DNA of 64,000 nucleotides from Sporocytophaga sp. (GCA_024707265.1 JANQAB010000002.1:1-64000); one strand, 5' to 3'; positions 1 to 8,169 are shown, counted from the first letter of the stretch. Translations and numbers: made by a program. The notes: generated by a model not told the origin, from the letters alone.

Positions 1-337
1 CTGAGAAAATATTATATGAATTTGCTCTGGAATGCTATAGAGTCGATATCAACAATCAAATCAAAGATGCAGAAAAAAGCATTAAGTTCTTCCGTTAAAA
101 ATCAGGAAAGAAAAAATAAAAAAGACGGAGAAAATCTTGTACGAGATATTGATAAAAACAAACAGGAGAAAATAAACTTGAACAAAAACTAAAAGACAAT
201 GCTTCAGAGCTTGAACAACTGAAAAAAGCGATGCTGAACAAAAAAAACCTTGATCGGATCGCTGCTGCCAGTGAAGTCGAGAAGATGAAAAAAGCTGTGG
301 ATGTGGTAAAAAGCAGAAGCTTGATGATCTAAAGTAA
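1..337 (+). pseudogene. 3' fragment of the coiled-coil secreted-protein gene (left-arm copy)
   Basis: This is the inverted copy of the 3' half of the intact gene at 14069-14770. It begins at the window edge inside the coding region and ends at the equivalent TAA at 335-337. Several one-base differences, such as extra A bases in the run near 110-125 and changes around 230-250, break the frame repeatedly, so no continuous protein can be read. The intact counterpart carries the annotation. The disruption is seen directly; whether it is biological or an error is not decidable here. Confidence 0.75.
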
Positions 338-430
338 AAAACTTATTATATTTACAAAAATATTCCCGGTTGCTTTTTGAAGGAAGGTAGCTGGGATTTT
401 TTTATTTTCAAGAAAATCCTCTCATTACTT

Positions 431-776
431 ATGAGATATAGAGTAACCACTTATTTAACCCCTTCAGGAAATAAAAATTATTAGTAAAGCTTCCAGATAC
501 AAGTTATGAGAGAGTGGATCATTTATGAAAATGAAATTCCTTTGTAATATGAAAATGTAAACCCCTGTTTTAGTGATTTCCCAGCAGACAAAAAAATTAT
601 GAATTTGCTAAAAGATGAAGAGAAAACAATTGAATCTATTCTTACAAACATTAACTATCATAATCAGACTTTGTATTTTCTTGCGCAATCCCATTCTCTC
701 CGGACTTCAGGTAGAATCAGAATTGCAGGATCTAAACCTTCCTCCTATTCCTTTGGAATATTTAGAAAAAGATATA
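431..776 (+). pseudogene. Frameshifted copy of the 13645-13977 small gene
   Basis: This is the inverted left-arm copy of the roughly 110-residue gene at 13645-13977 on the minus strand. Extra bases near 470-490 and 510-560 and around 675-710 split the frame, leaving only a 61-residue open stretch from 599. The region after 599 still encodes the recognisable segment MNLLKDEEKTIES shared with the intact copy. Function is unknown in both copies. Confidence 0.6.
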
Positions 777-793
777 AGTATTAAATCATTTTT

Positions 794-1253
794 ATGAAAG
801 GATATAAATTATTTTCTACTCGCTATAGTACCTATAATATTAGCAATGATTTATCCCGGCTTGAGATATACACTTAGCTTTGGATGGCATACAATCATTG
901 AAAAAACGAAGCTTCTCCAACCACCTTTATATTGTTAGGGACCCTCTTATTCACCTCATTGTTATACTGGCTTCTTGACAAGAAAAACAAAACGAACAAA
1001 TAAGTATCTTACCCTAAGTCATTTATTAATGACAATAGTACCTTTATATTATATCTTATGGGGTCCTGATTTACTTTCCTTTCTCTTTGATAATAACTTA
1101 GAAAAATTATTATCTACTTTGGGTGAAAACTTTTTTATCAAAGCACTTTTTATTTCTTATACACTTCCTATGATAGGACAAATTATATTTCTCATTAATA
1201 TCTTCATAGGAATATGGCAAACAGCAAACAATCGACCGATAACATTGCAATAG
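794..1253 (+). pseudogene. Frameshifted copy of the 151-residue membrane protein gene
   Basis: This is the left-arm copy of the intact gene at 13173-13628. The start ATG at 794 is conserved, but base changes at about 805-825 and 900-905, and again before 975, shift the frame. Only the last 92 codons remain open (975-1253). The surviving part includes two hydrophobic segments and the C-terminus NRPITLQ identical to the intact copy. Confidence 0.65.
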
Positions 1254-1562
1254 TCCATAGCTGTTTCAACATAACCAACAGAGGAATTATTGTAGAATTG
1301 CAACATAATCTGGACGGCCTTGCACAAGGGTTTAGTAAAGAGCCTTCCATTACTAATATTCTATAAAAAGAATCTATGGACATTTTTCAACTTTATATCC
1401 TCTGAGACATTTTAATAATCCTGATGCAATGGAAACATTAAACGAAACTCTCCATGCCTGATCAATTCTTTCTGCAGAAAACCCTATGTAAAACATTCTA
1501 ATTATCAGTCTCGTAAATGGTTTTATTATTTATAACTACACTATTAGCAAAAACCTAACACT
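1254..1562. other. Non-coding gap, left-arm copy of 12864-13172
   Basis: No intact gene is seen in this 309-bp stretch. It is the inverted copy of 12864-13172 and contains the same short open stretch that looks like a decayed coding remnant (see that entry). No tRNA, clear terminator or repeat is visible. Confidence 0.5.
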
Positions 1563-1889
1563 ATGTTCAAAAACGCATTTTCATTTGAAGGCCGGATCAG
1601 AAGAACTGAATTCGGGATTTCATTTTTAATTTATTTGATTTTTTATGCAATATTTATTGTATGTGTTCAGTCAGGTTATTTTATTATTGCTCCGATTATC
1701 ATACCTCAGCTATGGTTTCTATGGGCTCAAGGAGCTAAGAGATGCCATGATCTTGGTCGAAGTGGTTGGTTTCAGCTCATTCCGTTTTATTTCCTCGTAC
1801 TGCTATTTAGCAATGGAAATCATGGATCAAATGAATATGGACCAAATCCAAAGGAAGTTGGTAACACAGAAGGTTCTGTAACAATTTAA
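1563..1889 (+). CDS. DUF805 family inner-membrane protein (left copy)
   Basis: The 108-residue protein is identical to the right-arm product at 12537-12863. It opens with the DUF805 signature FEGRIRRTEFG, has two to three hydrophobic segments (about residues 20-50 and 73-85), the conserved KRCHDLGRSGW motif near residue 58, and ends in the typical polar G-N-YGPNPK tail. DUF805 proteins are small membrane proteins of unknown role. The gene stays intact although both neighbours in this arm are broken. Confidence 0.8.
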   Translation: MFKNAFSFEGRIRRTEFGISFLIYLIFYAIFIVCVQSGYFIIAPIIIPQLWFLWAQGAKRCHDLGRSGWFQLIPFYFLVLLFSNGNHGSNEYGPNPKEVGNTEGSVTI

Positions 1890-1906
1890 AAAATGGTACT
1901 AAAAGA

Positions 1907-1946
1907 AAATTGAAAAAGCCGAAGAATCTCATCGGCTTTTCAATTT
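1907..1946. terminator. Bidirectional hairpin terminator (left copy)
   Basis: A long A/T-flanked hairpin built on AAGCCGA / TCGGCTT lies between the convergent DUF805 and moxR genes. This copy has one more A in its 5' arm than the perfect 15-bp stem at 12481-12519, another example of an A-run length difference between arms. Confidence 0.75.
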
Positions 1947-2026
1947 CAAAATTAATAATAGTTCTTTATTAATTCTCCTACTTCAAATTAGGTCAACCTC
2001 TCCCGCTGATCTGTCTCTCTCATTTA

Positions 2027-3021
2027 TTATACTTTCCCTATCGTTACTTTTCTTAATATAGATTCGATGATTTGTCTGGTCGTCACGCCATCTGCTTCCG
2101 CTTCATAATTAAGAATGATCCTGTGATTCAAAACATCATAAGCTACAGACTTCACATCTTCAGGCAAAACGTAATCTCTTTGATTTGAAAATGCAATAAA
2201 CTTAGATGCGAGGTTAAGATTGATACTTGCTCTTGTTGAAGCCCCATACTGGATGTATTCGCCTCATCACTTAATCCATATTCCTTTGGTCTTCTGCTTG
2301 CAAACACTAGCTCTATAATATACTTCTCAAGACTTTCAGACATGTTTACCTTATTGATTTCATTTCTGGATCAAAGCGATATCTTCTTTATCAAGGATGG
2401 TTTTAGGCTCGTATCTGAAGTTCATATTTGACATACGTCTCATTACTTCAAGTTCCGATTCCTTGTCAAGATAATCAACATGTACTTTCATCATGAAACG
2501 GTCCATCTGGGCTTCAGGCAATGGGTATGTACCTTCCTGATCTACAGGGTTCTGAGTGGCAAGTACCAGGAAAGGGCTATCCAGCTTAAACGTAGTTTCA
2601 CCGATAGTTACCTGTCTTTCCTGCATAGATTCAAGTAATGCCGCCTGCACTTTCGCAGGAGATCTGTTCACCTCATCTGCAAGTATAAGATTTGCAAAGA
2701 TAGGTCCTTTCTTTACTTCAAAATCACTCTTGGCCTGATTGTAAATCATTGTGCCTATGAGGTCAGCAGGCAGAAGATCAGGAGTAAACTGGATCCTGTT
2801 AAAATCAAGATGTAAAACTTTAGCCAGTGGTATTCACCATTAATGTTTTGGCAAGACCAGGAACACCTTTCAAGCAATATGTGACCATTTGTAAATAGTC
2901 CCAAAAGCAAACGATTGAACATATAATCCTGACCAATCACCACCTTTCCTACTTCTTCCCTTACTTGCTTTAATTTTGTATATAATAAGTCTGTACGCTC
3001 TTTATCTGTTATCTCTGCCAT
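2027..3021 (-). pseudogene. MoxR-family AAA+ ATPase, frameshifted copy
   Basis: This is the left-arm counterpart of the intact 330-residue gene at 11408-12400. At least three small changes disrupt it: an extra base near 2868 just before the Walker A loop, a change near 2829, and a missing base near 2257, with a further break near 2360. The open pieces are 2755-3021, 2360-2749 and 2152-2343. The middle piece retains the Walker B segment [10 protein letters not shown]. Read as it stands, this copy cannot make a working ATPase because the Walker A region is shifted out of frame. Confidence 0.8.
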
Positions 3022-3072
3022 CAGCTCAATAATATTAATTCTGTCTAAGGTAAAACCGTTAGCAATTGCAAC

Positions 3073-3444
3073 TTACCATTTTTTAAATATAAAGAAAACA
3101 GCCAGTATGAGCAATGAAAAGCCAACCACGTAATTCCAGGCCAGTTTATCAGATTTGAAAACAAGAATTGCAAAAGCTGTAAAGACAGTTAGAGAAACAA
3201 CTTCCTGTATCACTTTTAACTCAAATAATGAAAAAGGGCCACCATTTTCCTCAAAACCAATACGGTTGGCTGGCACTTGAAAACAGTATTCAAAAAAGGC
3301 CATTCCCCAACTTATTATAATAACGCCAAACAAACCCAGCTTGCTGAACCAAGGCACTTTCTTAAAAAATAAATGGCCATACCATGCAAGCGTCATGAAT
3401 GCATTGGAAAGTATTAAAAGACCTATTGCCAGAATTCCTTTCAT
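3073..3444 (-). CDS. DUF486 / DMT-like small membrane protein (left copy)
   Basis: The 123-residue protein is identical to the right-arm product at 10985-11356. It has four hydrophobic segments (about residues 3-21, 34-50, 80-97 and 102-119) and the family-typical W-G-AFFEYCFQVPANRIG stretch around residue 46. DUF486 proteins resemble half of a drug/metabolite transporter, and the substrate is unknown. It lies upstream of and parallel to the broken moxR copy, with a 51-bp gap. Confidence 0.8.
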   Translation of the reverse strand: MKGILAIGLLILSNAFMTLAWYGHLFFKKVPWFSKLGLFGVIIISWGMAFFEYCFQVPANRIGFEENGGPFSLFELKVIQEVVSLTVFTAFAILVFKSDKLAWNYVVGFSLLILAVFFIFKKW

Positions 3445-3622
3445 ATAATATTTCTATTTTAACTTATACAAGTTTAAATATCTTTAACATCAAAACGAAA
3501 AAGTTTTTTCTATGCCCCTTACCAAACATTCCAAAGAATTGATTTTCATGAGCACCCAAGTGGGAAACTACTGCGAAATCCTTAATTAATAGTATGTTTA
3601 TTCACAGTATTATAATTTCTTT

Positions 3623-3655
3623 TTTGCTTTTAGCGTTGCAGAAATATTAAATTTG
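3623..3655 (+). promoter_or_regulatory. Candidate Bacteroidota promoter for the DUF3108 gene
   Basis: TTTG at 3623-3626 and TAAATTTG at 3648-3655 match the Bacteroidota -33 (TTTG) and -7 (TAnnTTTG) elements with a 21-bp spacer, which is at the long end of the usual range. The start codon follows 49 bp downstream. This is a sequence match only, in AT-rich DNA. Confidence 0.45.
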
Positions 3656-3704
3656 AAAAATATGGCACAGTTTTTTGGAGCCATAACCACTTAAAAAAAT
3701 TAGC

Positions 3705-4532
3705 ATGAATAAACTTGCCTATCTCTATTATTATTTTCTATTGATTATACCTGTATGGTTGTTATTTAGCTGCGAAGGAGAAAGAGGAGGTAAGGAGCTT
3801 TTTATTCCTACTCATAAACAAATTAAGCACACTAATAACTATTATAAGGAAGGTGAACGGTTTAAATATAATGCAAGTTATGGTTTGCTTAACGCCGGTA
3901 CATTGATAATCGAAAATGACACCAAACTTCATTGGGTAGACCAAACTCCCTGCTACAGCGTCAAAGTCAACTGTAAGCTGAAAGGCGCAGCCGGATGGAT
4001 GTCTAATCTTGATGATACCTGGGAAACCTGCGTAGATACCATTGATCTTCTTCCTGTTAAATTTTCGAGACACCTTCAGGAAAACAAGTACCGCAAAGAT
4101 GAATTTTCCATTTTCAACAGACTTGAAAATAAAGTATATGTAACTGATACCACCAGAAAAGAGAATATCAAAAATAAATCATTTGATATAACAACTGATA
4201 TGGAAGATATGATCAGTTCCTTATACTTACTGAGAAATGCCAATTTCAATTCTATGGCCGTTGGTGATACATTGGTGATAGATGTGTTTCTGGAAGAAAA
4301 TTCCTTTAACATCAAAGTAAAATACCTCGGAACAGAAAAAGTGAAGAGTATATTTGGAAAAGGAATTGCCTACAAAATTGCGCCTATCCTTCCTCCTAAT
4401 GGACTTCTGAGCGGGGAACTTCCTGTAAAAGCCTGGATCACGAATGATGAAAGAAGAATTCTTTTAAAAGTGGAAGCGAACGTTCTGGTGGGTTCCCTTG
4501 ACCTTGACCTTCAGGAATATTCGAAAAAGTAG
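3705..4532 (+). CDS. DUF3108 domain lipoprotein (left copy)
   Basis: The 275-residue protein has a hydrophobic N-terminus (residues 5-22) ending in a lipobox-like LLFSC, so it is probably a lipoprotein lipidated at Cys23. From about residue 47 it matches the DUF3108 pattern: GERFKYNASYGLLNAGTL, a beta-rich body, then DMEDMISSLYLLRN near residue 166. DUF3108 proteins are periplasmic or envelope-facing beta proteins of unknown role. It is identical to the right-arm copy at 9898-10725 and converges directly on the RDD gene, their stop codons being adjacent. Confidence 0.8.
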   Translation: MNKLAYLYYYFLLIIPVWLLFSCEGERGGKELFIPTHKQIKHTNNYYKEGERFKYNASYGLLNAGTLIIENDTKLHWVDQTPCYSVKVNCKLKGAAGWMSNLDDTWETCVDTIDLLPVKFSRHLQENKYRKDEFSIFNRLENKVYVTDTTRKENIKNKSFDITTDMEDMISSLYLLRNANFNSMAVGDTLVIDVFLEENSFNIKVKYLGTEKVKSIFGKGIAYKIAPILPPNGLLSGELPVKAWITNDERRILLKVEANVLVGSLDLDLQEYSKK

Positions 4533-5012
4533 CTATTCCTTAACCACTAAAGTATCTGCGAAATAATCTCCAAGTCTTTGATTGTCGTCGGTTGTAATCA
4601 GCAGGTAGCCCTCTATAGCGAAGAACAATAAAGTGATGGATCCGGCAATATAAAACCATGAACCGGGATTAATATTCAAAAGAGCTGTAAAGAATACAAA
4701 GTTTCGTTTCAGAGCAGTTTTAATACTGATCCGGGTAGAATCATTTTTTAGAACCTCTATTTTAAAAACTTTTTTCCCTAAAGATTTATAACCCAGAAAA
4801 CGAAAATTATCCCTGAATATCAGATAAACTGTACTCGTCAGTGCTGCAATAAAACCAGGGAAGATAAAAAAGAATACAGTATATATCACTCCTGCAACGA
4901 TATAATCGATAAACAGTGCAAGAATCCTTTCTACAGGTGATGCAAGGGTATAATTATCGACGACGGTAATGGGTTCTTTCTCCATACTGAAGAAATAACC
5001 TGTCCGCATCAA
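4533..5012 (-). CDS. RDD family membrane protein (intact copy)
   Basis: The 159-residue protein contains the RDD signature ASPVERILALFIDYIVAG (residues 24-41, with the R and D residues that name the family), a hydrophobic hairpin at about 35-65, the segment FLGYKSLGKKVFKIEV and two later membrane segments (about 107-136). RDD proteins are small polytopic inner-membrane proteins of unclear function. An alternative start at Met10 (MEKEPIT) is possible. The first start overlaps the stop of the ureohydrolase gene by 4 bp (ATGA type), suggesting translational coupling. The right-arm copy is frameshifted by one base. Confidence 0.8.
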   Translation of the reverse strand: MMRTGYFFSMEKEPITVVDNYTLASPVERILALFIDYIVAGVIYTVFFFIFPGFIAALTSTVYLIFRDNFRFLGYKSLGKKVFKIEVLKNDSTRISIKTALKRNFVFFTALLNINPGSWFYIAGSITLLFFAIEGYLLITTDDNQRLGDYFADTLVVKE

Positions 5013-6163
5013 ATTAGTTTGGCGTGAGTAAGCAACCAGCGGTTGGGAATCTCGCCGTTGTTGGCATCCTGGTAATCAGCATAGCAGCAGGGAACTATTG
5101 AATTTCTTGCAAATTTGCTTTTCCCAGAAGGATAAGGCACTTCAAGCCACCATTTTTCTGATTTTTCATTTTTATAGAAAACCAGTTTATGCGGCTCTTC
5201 CTGAAGAGAAACGATATATTTCGTAAAATTAACACTGTTCACATCCTTGTCATCCTGACGCAGATAAAATCCTTCTATGAAATACCAGATCATGGTTGCA
5301 ATCACCCCGGAAGTCTGCCCTCTAAAATCCAACTCAGGGTTATATTCATAAATCCCAAATGAACTGAGACGGGAACTAAGTCCTGCATACCAGCAAATCT
5401 GGCAGGCCTCTTCACCTGTCAAACCAAAAGGCTGCGAATTTGCATTTCCCGGAGCGTCTGCCTGTTTGATAGAAGTAATATCGAAACTGAGCATATCCGC
5501 ATTCCTCACAACGGGCTCTATATCTTCCAGACTTTCACGTATCTGCCCAAGTCTTCTTGTTTCAAAATAAAGCTTTTCCAGAACATTGATCGTTTCAGGA
5601 TCTACAAGATAAGACTGGTGTGCAAGTTGACTGTAATGAAAAATAATATTAGGGTCGTTGACCAGGATTTTATGGATATGATGACGACTCATATCTTCCC
5701 TGCTTGCTGCCATATCCACAAATGCATCCACATTAAGCATATTGATCACTTTTCCGGATGATTCATATCCTAAAAACTGTCCGTAATCAAGATCATGTGT
5801 TCCTCCGAATAAAACCGGAACAGTGTTGTGTTGCATCAGCAATTCACAAACTTCTTTGATTCTCAGATAGCTTTCTTCCAGGTTTACACCACAACGGAGA
5901 TTTCCAAGGTCAACGATCTTGTAGGCTCCACCACCTCTTTTCAGATTATATAATTTTTTTCTGATTTCATCAGGACCGCTTTGAAGATTGTTATTGGTGG
6001 TACTTCCTCTGTCCTCCACAAGACCTATGAGGGCTATATCAGCCTCTTTCCAATCCGGAAAATCCTCACTATAAGTTTTTATATTGTTGACAAATAGTGT
6101 AGGGTCGGCAGAAGGCTTTTCTAAAGGCTCTCTGATGTTATCAAAAAAGATTCTGAGATTCAT
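5009..6163 (-). CDS. Ureohydrolase (arginase/agmatinase/formimidoylglutamase) family protein, atypical metal site
   Basis: The 384-residue protein has the ureohydrolase fold signatures in order: ADIALIGLVEDRGS (about 42-55), GGTHDLDYGQF near 121, NVDAFVDMA near 144, and SFDITSIKQADAPGNAN near 227. In active family members these positions read GGDHS, DAHxD and SxDxDxxDPxxxPG and bind two Mn ions. Here GGD is GGT, DAH is DAF, and SxDxD is SFDIT, so several metal ligands appear replaced. Catalysis of the usual guanidine or formimidoyl hydrolysis is therefore doubtful; it could be a diverged enzyme or a non-catalytic homologue. Length is above the usual 300-350 because of a C-terminal extension (EEPHKLVFYKNEKSEKWW). 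It is coupled to the RDD gene. The right-arm copy (8265-9422) is broken. Confidence 0.75.
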   Translation of the reverse strand: MNLRIFFDNIREPLEKPSADPTLFVNNIKTYSEDFPDWKEADIALIGLVEDRGSTTNNNLQSGPDEIRKKLYNLKRGGGAYKIVDLGNLRCGVNLEESYLRIKEVCELLMQHNTVPVLFGGTHDLDYGQFLGYESSGKVINMLNVDAFVDMAASREDMSRHHIHKILVNDPNIIFHYSQLAHQSYLVDPETINVLEKLYFETRRLGQIRESLEDIEPVVRNADMLSFDITSIKQADAPGNANSQPFGLTGEEACQICWYAGLSSRLSSFGIYEYNPELDFRGQTSGVIATMIWYFIEGFYLRQDDKDVNSVNFTKYIVSLQEEPHKLVFYKNEKSEKWWLEVPYPSGKSKFARNSIVPCCYADYQDANNGEIPNRWLLTHAKLI

Positions 6164-6256
6164 GTAATAAGAAGATGAATCAAAATTAGCAAAAACCCTT
6201 TAAAAGTGAAATCAATAATTTTTTGAAAAAATTTAAAAAAAATTTGAGCATAGGTA

Positions 6257-6286
6257 TTGACTTATTAAATCGATCTATTACCTTTG
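6257..6286 (+). promoter_or_regulatory. Promoter of the tRNA-Gly / tRNA-Leu unit (left)
   Basis: TTGAC at 6257-6261 and TACCTTTG at 6279-6286 with a 17-bp spacer fit a Bacteroidota housekeeping promoter (-7 element TAnnTTTG). Transcription would begin about 15-20 bp before the tRNA-Gly at 6310. The element is also present in the other arm. Confidence 0.75.
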
Positions 6287-6309
6287 CAGTCCCATTAAGG
6301 AAATAACAA

Positions 6310-6383
<74 letters not shown>

Positions 6384-6384
6384 A

Positions 6385-6415
6385 AAATAAACCCCGGTTG
6401 ACGGGGTTATTTGTT
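6385..6415 (+). terminator. Hairpin after tRNA-Gly (left)
   Basis: A stem ACCCCG / CGGGGT flanked by AAATAA / TTATTT forms a hairpin directly 3' of the tRNA-Gly, with a short T-rich tail. It could be a weak terminator or a processing hairpin between the two tRNAs. Confidence 0.5.
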
Positions 6416-6464
6416 AAATAGGGGTTGACTATTAAAAATCAACAACTCCACTTTAAAAATCTTT

Positions 6465-6548
6465 GCCGGGGTGGTGGAACTGGTAGACACGCAAGACTTA
6501 AAATCTTGTGTCCGCTTGGACGTGCGGGTTCAAGTCCCGCCCCTGGTA
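6465..6548 (+). tRNA. tRNA-Leu (TAA), left copy
   Basis: An 84-nt type II tRNA: acceptor GCCGGGG, anticodon stem CAAGA / TCTTG around a 7-nt loop CTTAAAA with anticodon TAA, a long variable arm TGTCCGCTTGGACG, and a T-arm GCGGG-TTCAAGT-CCCGC. The 3' acceptor strand CCCTGGT pairs with two G-U wobbles. This copy is structurally sound, unlike the right-arm copy at 7875-7959. Confidence 0.93.
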
Positions 6549-6551
6549 CGA

Positions 6552-6583
6552 AAGCCTGAAGAGAAATCTTCGGGCTTTTTTTA
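6552..6583 (+). terminator. Rho-independent terminator after tRNA-Leu (left)
   Basis: AGCCTGAAGA / TCTTCGGGCT around a GAAA loop is followed by a run of T. This is a classic intrinsic terminator directly after the tRNA-Leu. Confidence 0.85.
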
Positions 6584-6613
6584 TGGGTTCAACTCCCCCT
6601 TGAGTACTAGAAA

Positions 6614-6674
6614 TGGATCAATCGGAATTTCTGGGGGGAAAGTTAAAAAATGGATCAATCGGAATTTCTGGGGA
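6614..6674. repeat. IS21-type terminal repeats, left
   Basis: Two direct copies of TGGATCAATCGGAATTTCTG start at 6614 and 6651 (37 bp apart). Multiple internal terminal repeats beginning with TG are typical of IS21-family ends, where the IstA transposase binds. Confidence 0.7.
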
Positions 6675-6688
6675 GCGATATAATTTTT

Positions 6689-7054
6689 TCAAGCATAGAT
6701 ATTTGCAAGTCTGAATAAAAAGAAAGTTACATTTCTTACTCCTCTGAAAGCAGATCGGAAGGCTTTGATTTTTGCATTAAAAGATTCAGCAGAAGCATTG
6801 GTACTGCGGTTATCAAAGAAGTTTAAAATAGTGGGATAATGAGCTTCAATTGATCTCCTCACGGTGGCAAATGATTTGAATCCTGCTTTATCTACCTTAT
6901 CATACCATTGAGCCAGCTTAGTGAAGGCTACTCTTTTATCTTTTGTTGTCTGAAATATATTGCCTAACTGTATTGATAGATTATACGCAGTTTCCAGGGA
7001 TGGATAGAGTCTGAAAAGTATTTCACCTCTGTGTATTGTAATCGGAAAATAACA
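6689..7054 (-). pseudogene. ISL3 / ISAon1-type transposase, C-terminal fragment
   Basis: About 120 residues remain. The fragment carries NASAESFNAKIKAFRSAFRG and the terminal VRN-FFLFRLANIYA typical of the C-terminal catalytic part of ISL3-group (ISAon1) transposases, including the last acidic residue (Glu in AESFN). The N-terminal two thirds, with the other catalytic acids, is missing: the open frame enters directly from the IS21-type end at 7055, so the ATG at 7058-7060 is not a native start. It is non-functional. Confidence 0.75.
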
Positions 7055-7108
7055 ATGCACAGTTTTCGGTAATCAGGAATGCACAGTTTTTGGCAACAAG
7101 AGTGCACA
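7055..7108. repeat. Second IS21-type end, inserted in the ISL3 remnant
   Basis: Three TGCACA boxes at 7055, 7080 and 7103 are separated by similar spacers (AGTTTT-GG-AA-CA-GA), giving about 24-bp direct repeats starting with 5'-TG. They sit just past the stop of istB, where an IS21 right end is expected, and at the exact break of the transposase fragment. This end differs in sequence from the flanking TGGATCAATCGG ends, so two IS21 relatives are involved. Confidence 0.65.
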
Positions 7109-7136
7109 ACTTGAAGCAAATATAAAAGGGATAATT

Positions 7137-7751
7137 TTAGTCTTCAAGAAAAGATTTTCTATTTTTCATTCGGTAGCTTTTTCCCGATAAGTTTATGATC
7201 TCACATCTATAAAGCAACCTGTCTAAAAGAGCCGTTGCCAAAACCTCATCATCAAGCATTTTTGCCCATTCTGCAGGCATTTTGTTGGTGGTTATTATGA
7301 AGGAGGTATTTTCATAGAGATGGTTTATAAAATTGAACAACGCCACTGCCTGTGTCTTTTCTACCGGGAAGAGCATAATATCATCAATCACTATTAGATT
7401 TGCCTTTGATAGTCTTCTGTATTCAGCTAATGCAGTACGGGTTACATCTTTCATTTTAAGCATATTGGTTATATCCTCCATTGTTCTGAAGTATGCTTTA
7501 TACCCTTTCTGTACAGCATCGGCACATAAGCCTGAAGCAATGAAGGTTTTACCTGTACCAGAGGGGCCCATAAGCATTATATTGTATATTTGGTCAAGCC
7601 AGTTTAGTTCTCTGAGTTGATTTAAGCGTGTTTGAGGCAGTCCGTTCTCAGAGGTATGATCATAGTTGCCAAGGTTATTATTTCTCGGTAACTGAGCGGA
7701 TTTTAAGCGTCTAGCCGTATCATTTTCATGTCTGTGATCTGCCTCTGATTT
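7137..7751 (-). pseudogene. istB: IstB-type IS21 helper ATPase, 5'-truncated
   Basis: The open frame runs from the junction at 7751 to the stop at 7137 with no start codon at its head. The first Met (7577) lies just before the P-loop, but the upstream sequence still reads like IstB (ARRLKSAQLPR, then LRELNWLDQIYNIMLMGPSG). Walker A is GPSGTGKT, Walker B LIVIDDIM, followed by the conserved FIITTNKMPAEWAKML and AL-DRLLYRCEIINLSGKSYR. About 40-60 N-terminal residues are missing. IstB is the AAA+ target-selection partner of IstA, and the istA gene is absent here. Confidence 0.8.
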
Positions 7752-7752
7752 T

Positions 7753-7807
7753 CAGAAATTCCGATTGATCATTTTTTAACTTTCCCCCCAGAAATTCCGA
7801 TTGATCC
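7753..7807. repeat. IS21-type terminal repeats, right
   Basis: These are inverted counterparts of 6614-6670: copies of CAGAAATTCCGATTGATC at about 7753 and 7790. The inner copy lacks one C present on the left. They form the innermost part of the right arm of the large inverted duplication. Confidence 0.7.
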
Positions 7808-7839
7808 ATTTCTAGTACTCAAGGGGGAGTTGAACCCAT

Positions 7840-7874
7840 AAAAAAAGCCTCCGAAGATTTCTCTTCAGGCTTTT
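7840..7874 (-). terminator. Terminator after tRNA-Leu (right)
   Basis: A GC stem (AGCCTGAAGA pairing with TCTTCGG-GGCT on the minus strand) is followed by a T run. It matches 6552-6583 with two extra bases in one arm of the stem. Confidence 0.75.
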
Positions 7875-7959
7875 TACCAGGGGCGGACTTGAATCCTGCA
7901 CGTCTAAGCGGATACAAGATTTTCAAGTCTTGCGTGTCTACCAGTTCCACTACCCCGGC
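7875..7959 (-). tRNA. tRNA-Leu (TAA-type), right copy, structurally degraded
   Basis: This copy of 6465-6548 is 85 nt long. It carries an extra base in the anticodon loop (CTTGAAAA, 8 nt instead of 7), changes in the variable arm (GTGTCC to GTATCC, TTGGACG to TTAGACG) and a damaged T-arm (GCAGGATTC against GTCCGCC). Several of the changes are G to A on the tRNA strand. As written it is unlikely to be a working tRNA; the changes are either decay of a duplicate or sequence error. Confidence 0.7.
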
Positions 7960-8013
7960 AGCATTTTTAAAGTGGAGTTTAAGTTGATTTTTAATAGTCA
8001 ACCCCTATTTAAC

Positions 8014-8041
8014 AAATAACCCCGTCAACCGGGGTTTATTT
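8014..8041 (-). terminator. Hairpin after tRNA-Gly (right)
   Basis: Right-arm copy of the ACCCCG / CGGGGT hairpin that follows tRNA-Gly. Confidence 0.5.
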
Positions 8042-8042
8042 T

Positions 8043-8116
<74 letters not shown>

Positions 8117-8139
8117 TTGTTATTTCCTTAATGGGACTG

Positions 8140-8169
8140 CAAAGGTAATAGATCGATTTAATAAGTCAA
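8140..8169 (-). promoter_or_regulatory. Promoter of the tRNA-Gly / tRNA-Leu unit (right)
   Basis: On the minus strand TTGAC (8169-8165) and TACCTTTG (8147-8140) are spaced 17 bp apart, the same as in the left arm. Confidence 0.7.

Larger units (their letters stand above)
6614..7807. mobile_element. Mosaic of broken insertion sequences at the centre of the inverted duplication
   Basis: The core is bounded by inward-facing IS21-type ends (paired copies of TGGATCAATCGGAATTTCTG on each side). Inside lie an ISL3/ISAon1-type transposase C-terminus (6689-7054), a second, different IS21-type end (7055-7108) and a 5'-truncated istB (7137-7751), all on the minus strand. No istA is present, so the element cannot move by itself. 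The flanking bases are inverted copies (ACTAGAAA left, TTTCTAGT right) instead of a direct target duplication, so it did not arise by one simple insertion. Confidence 0.75.

Noticed and set aside
6471-6683. 70-residue open frame over the left tRNA-Leu
   Set aside because: It is a translation of the tRNA-Leu and its terminator; the same false frame appears at 7819-8001 in the other arm.
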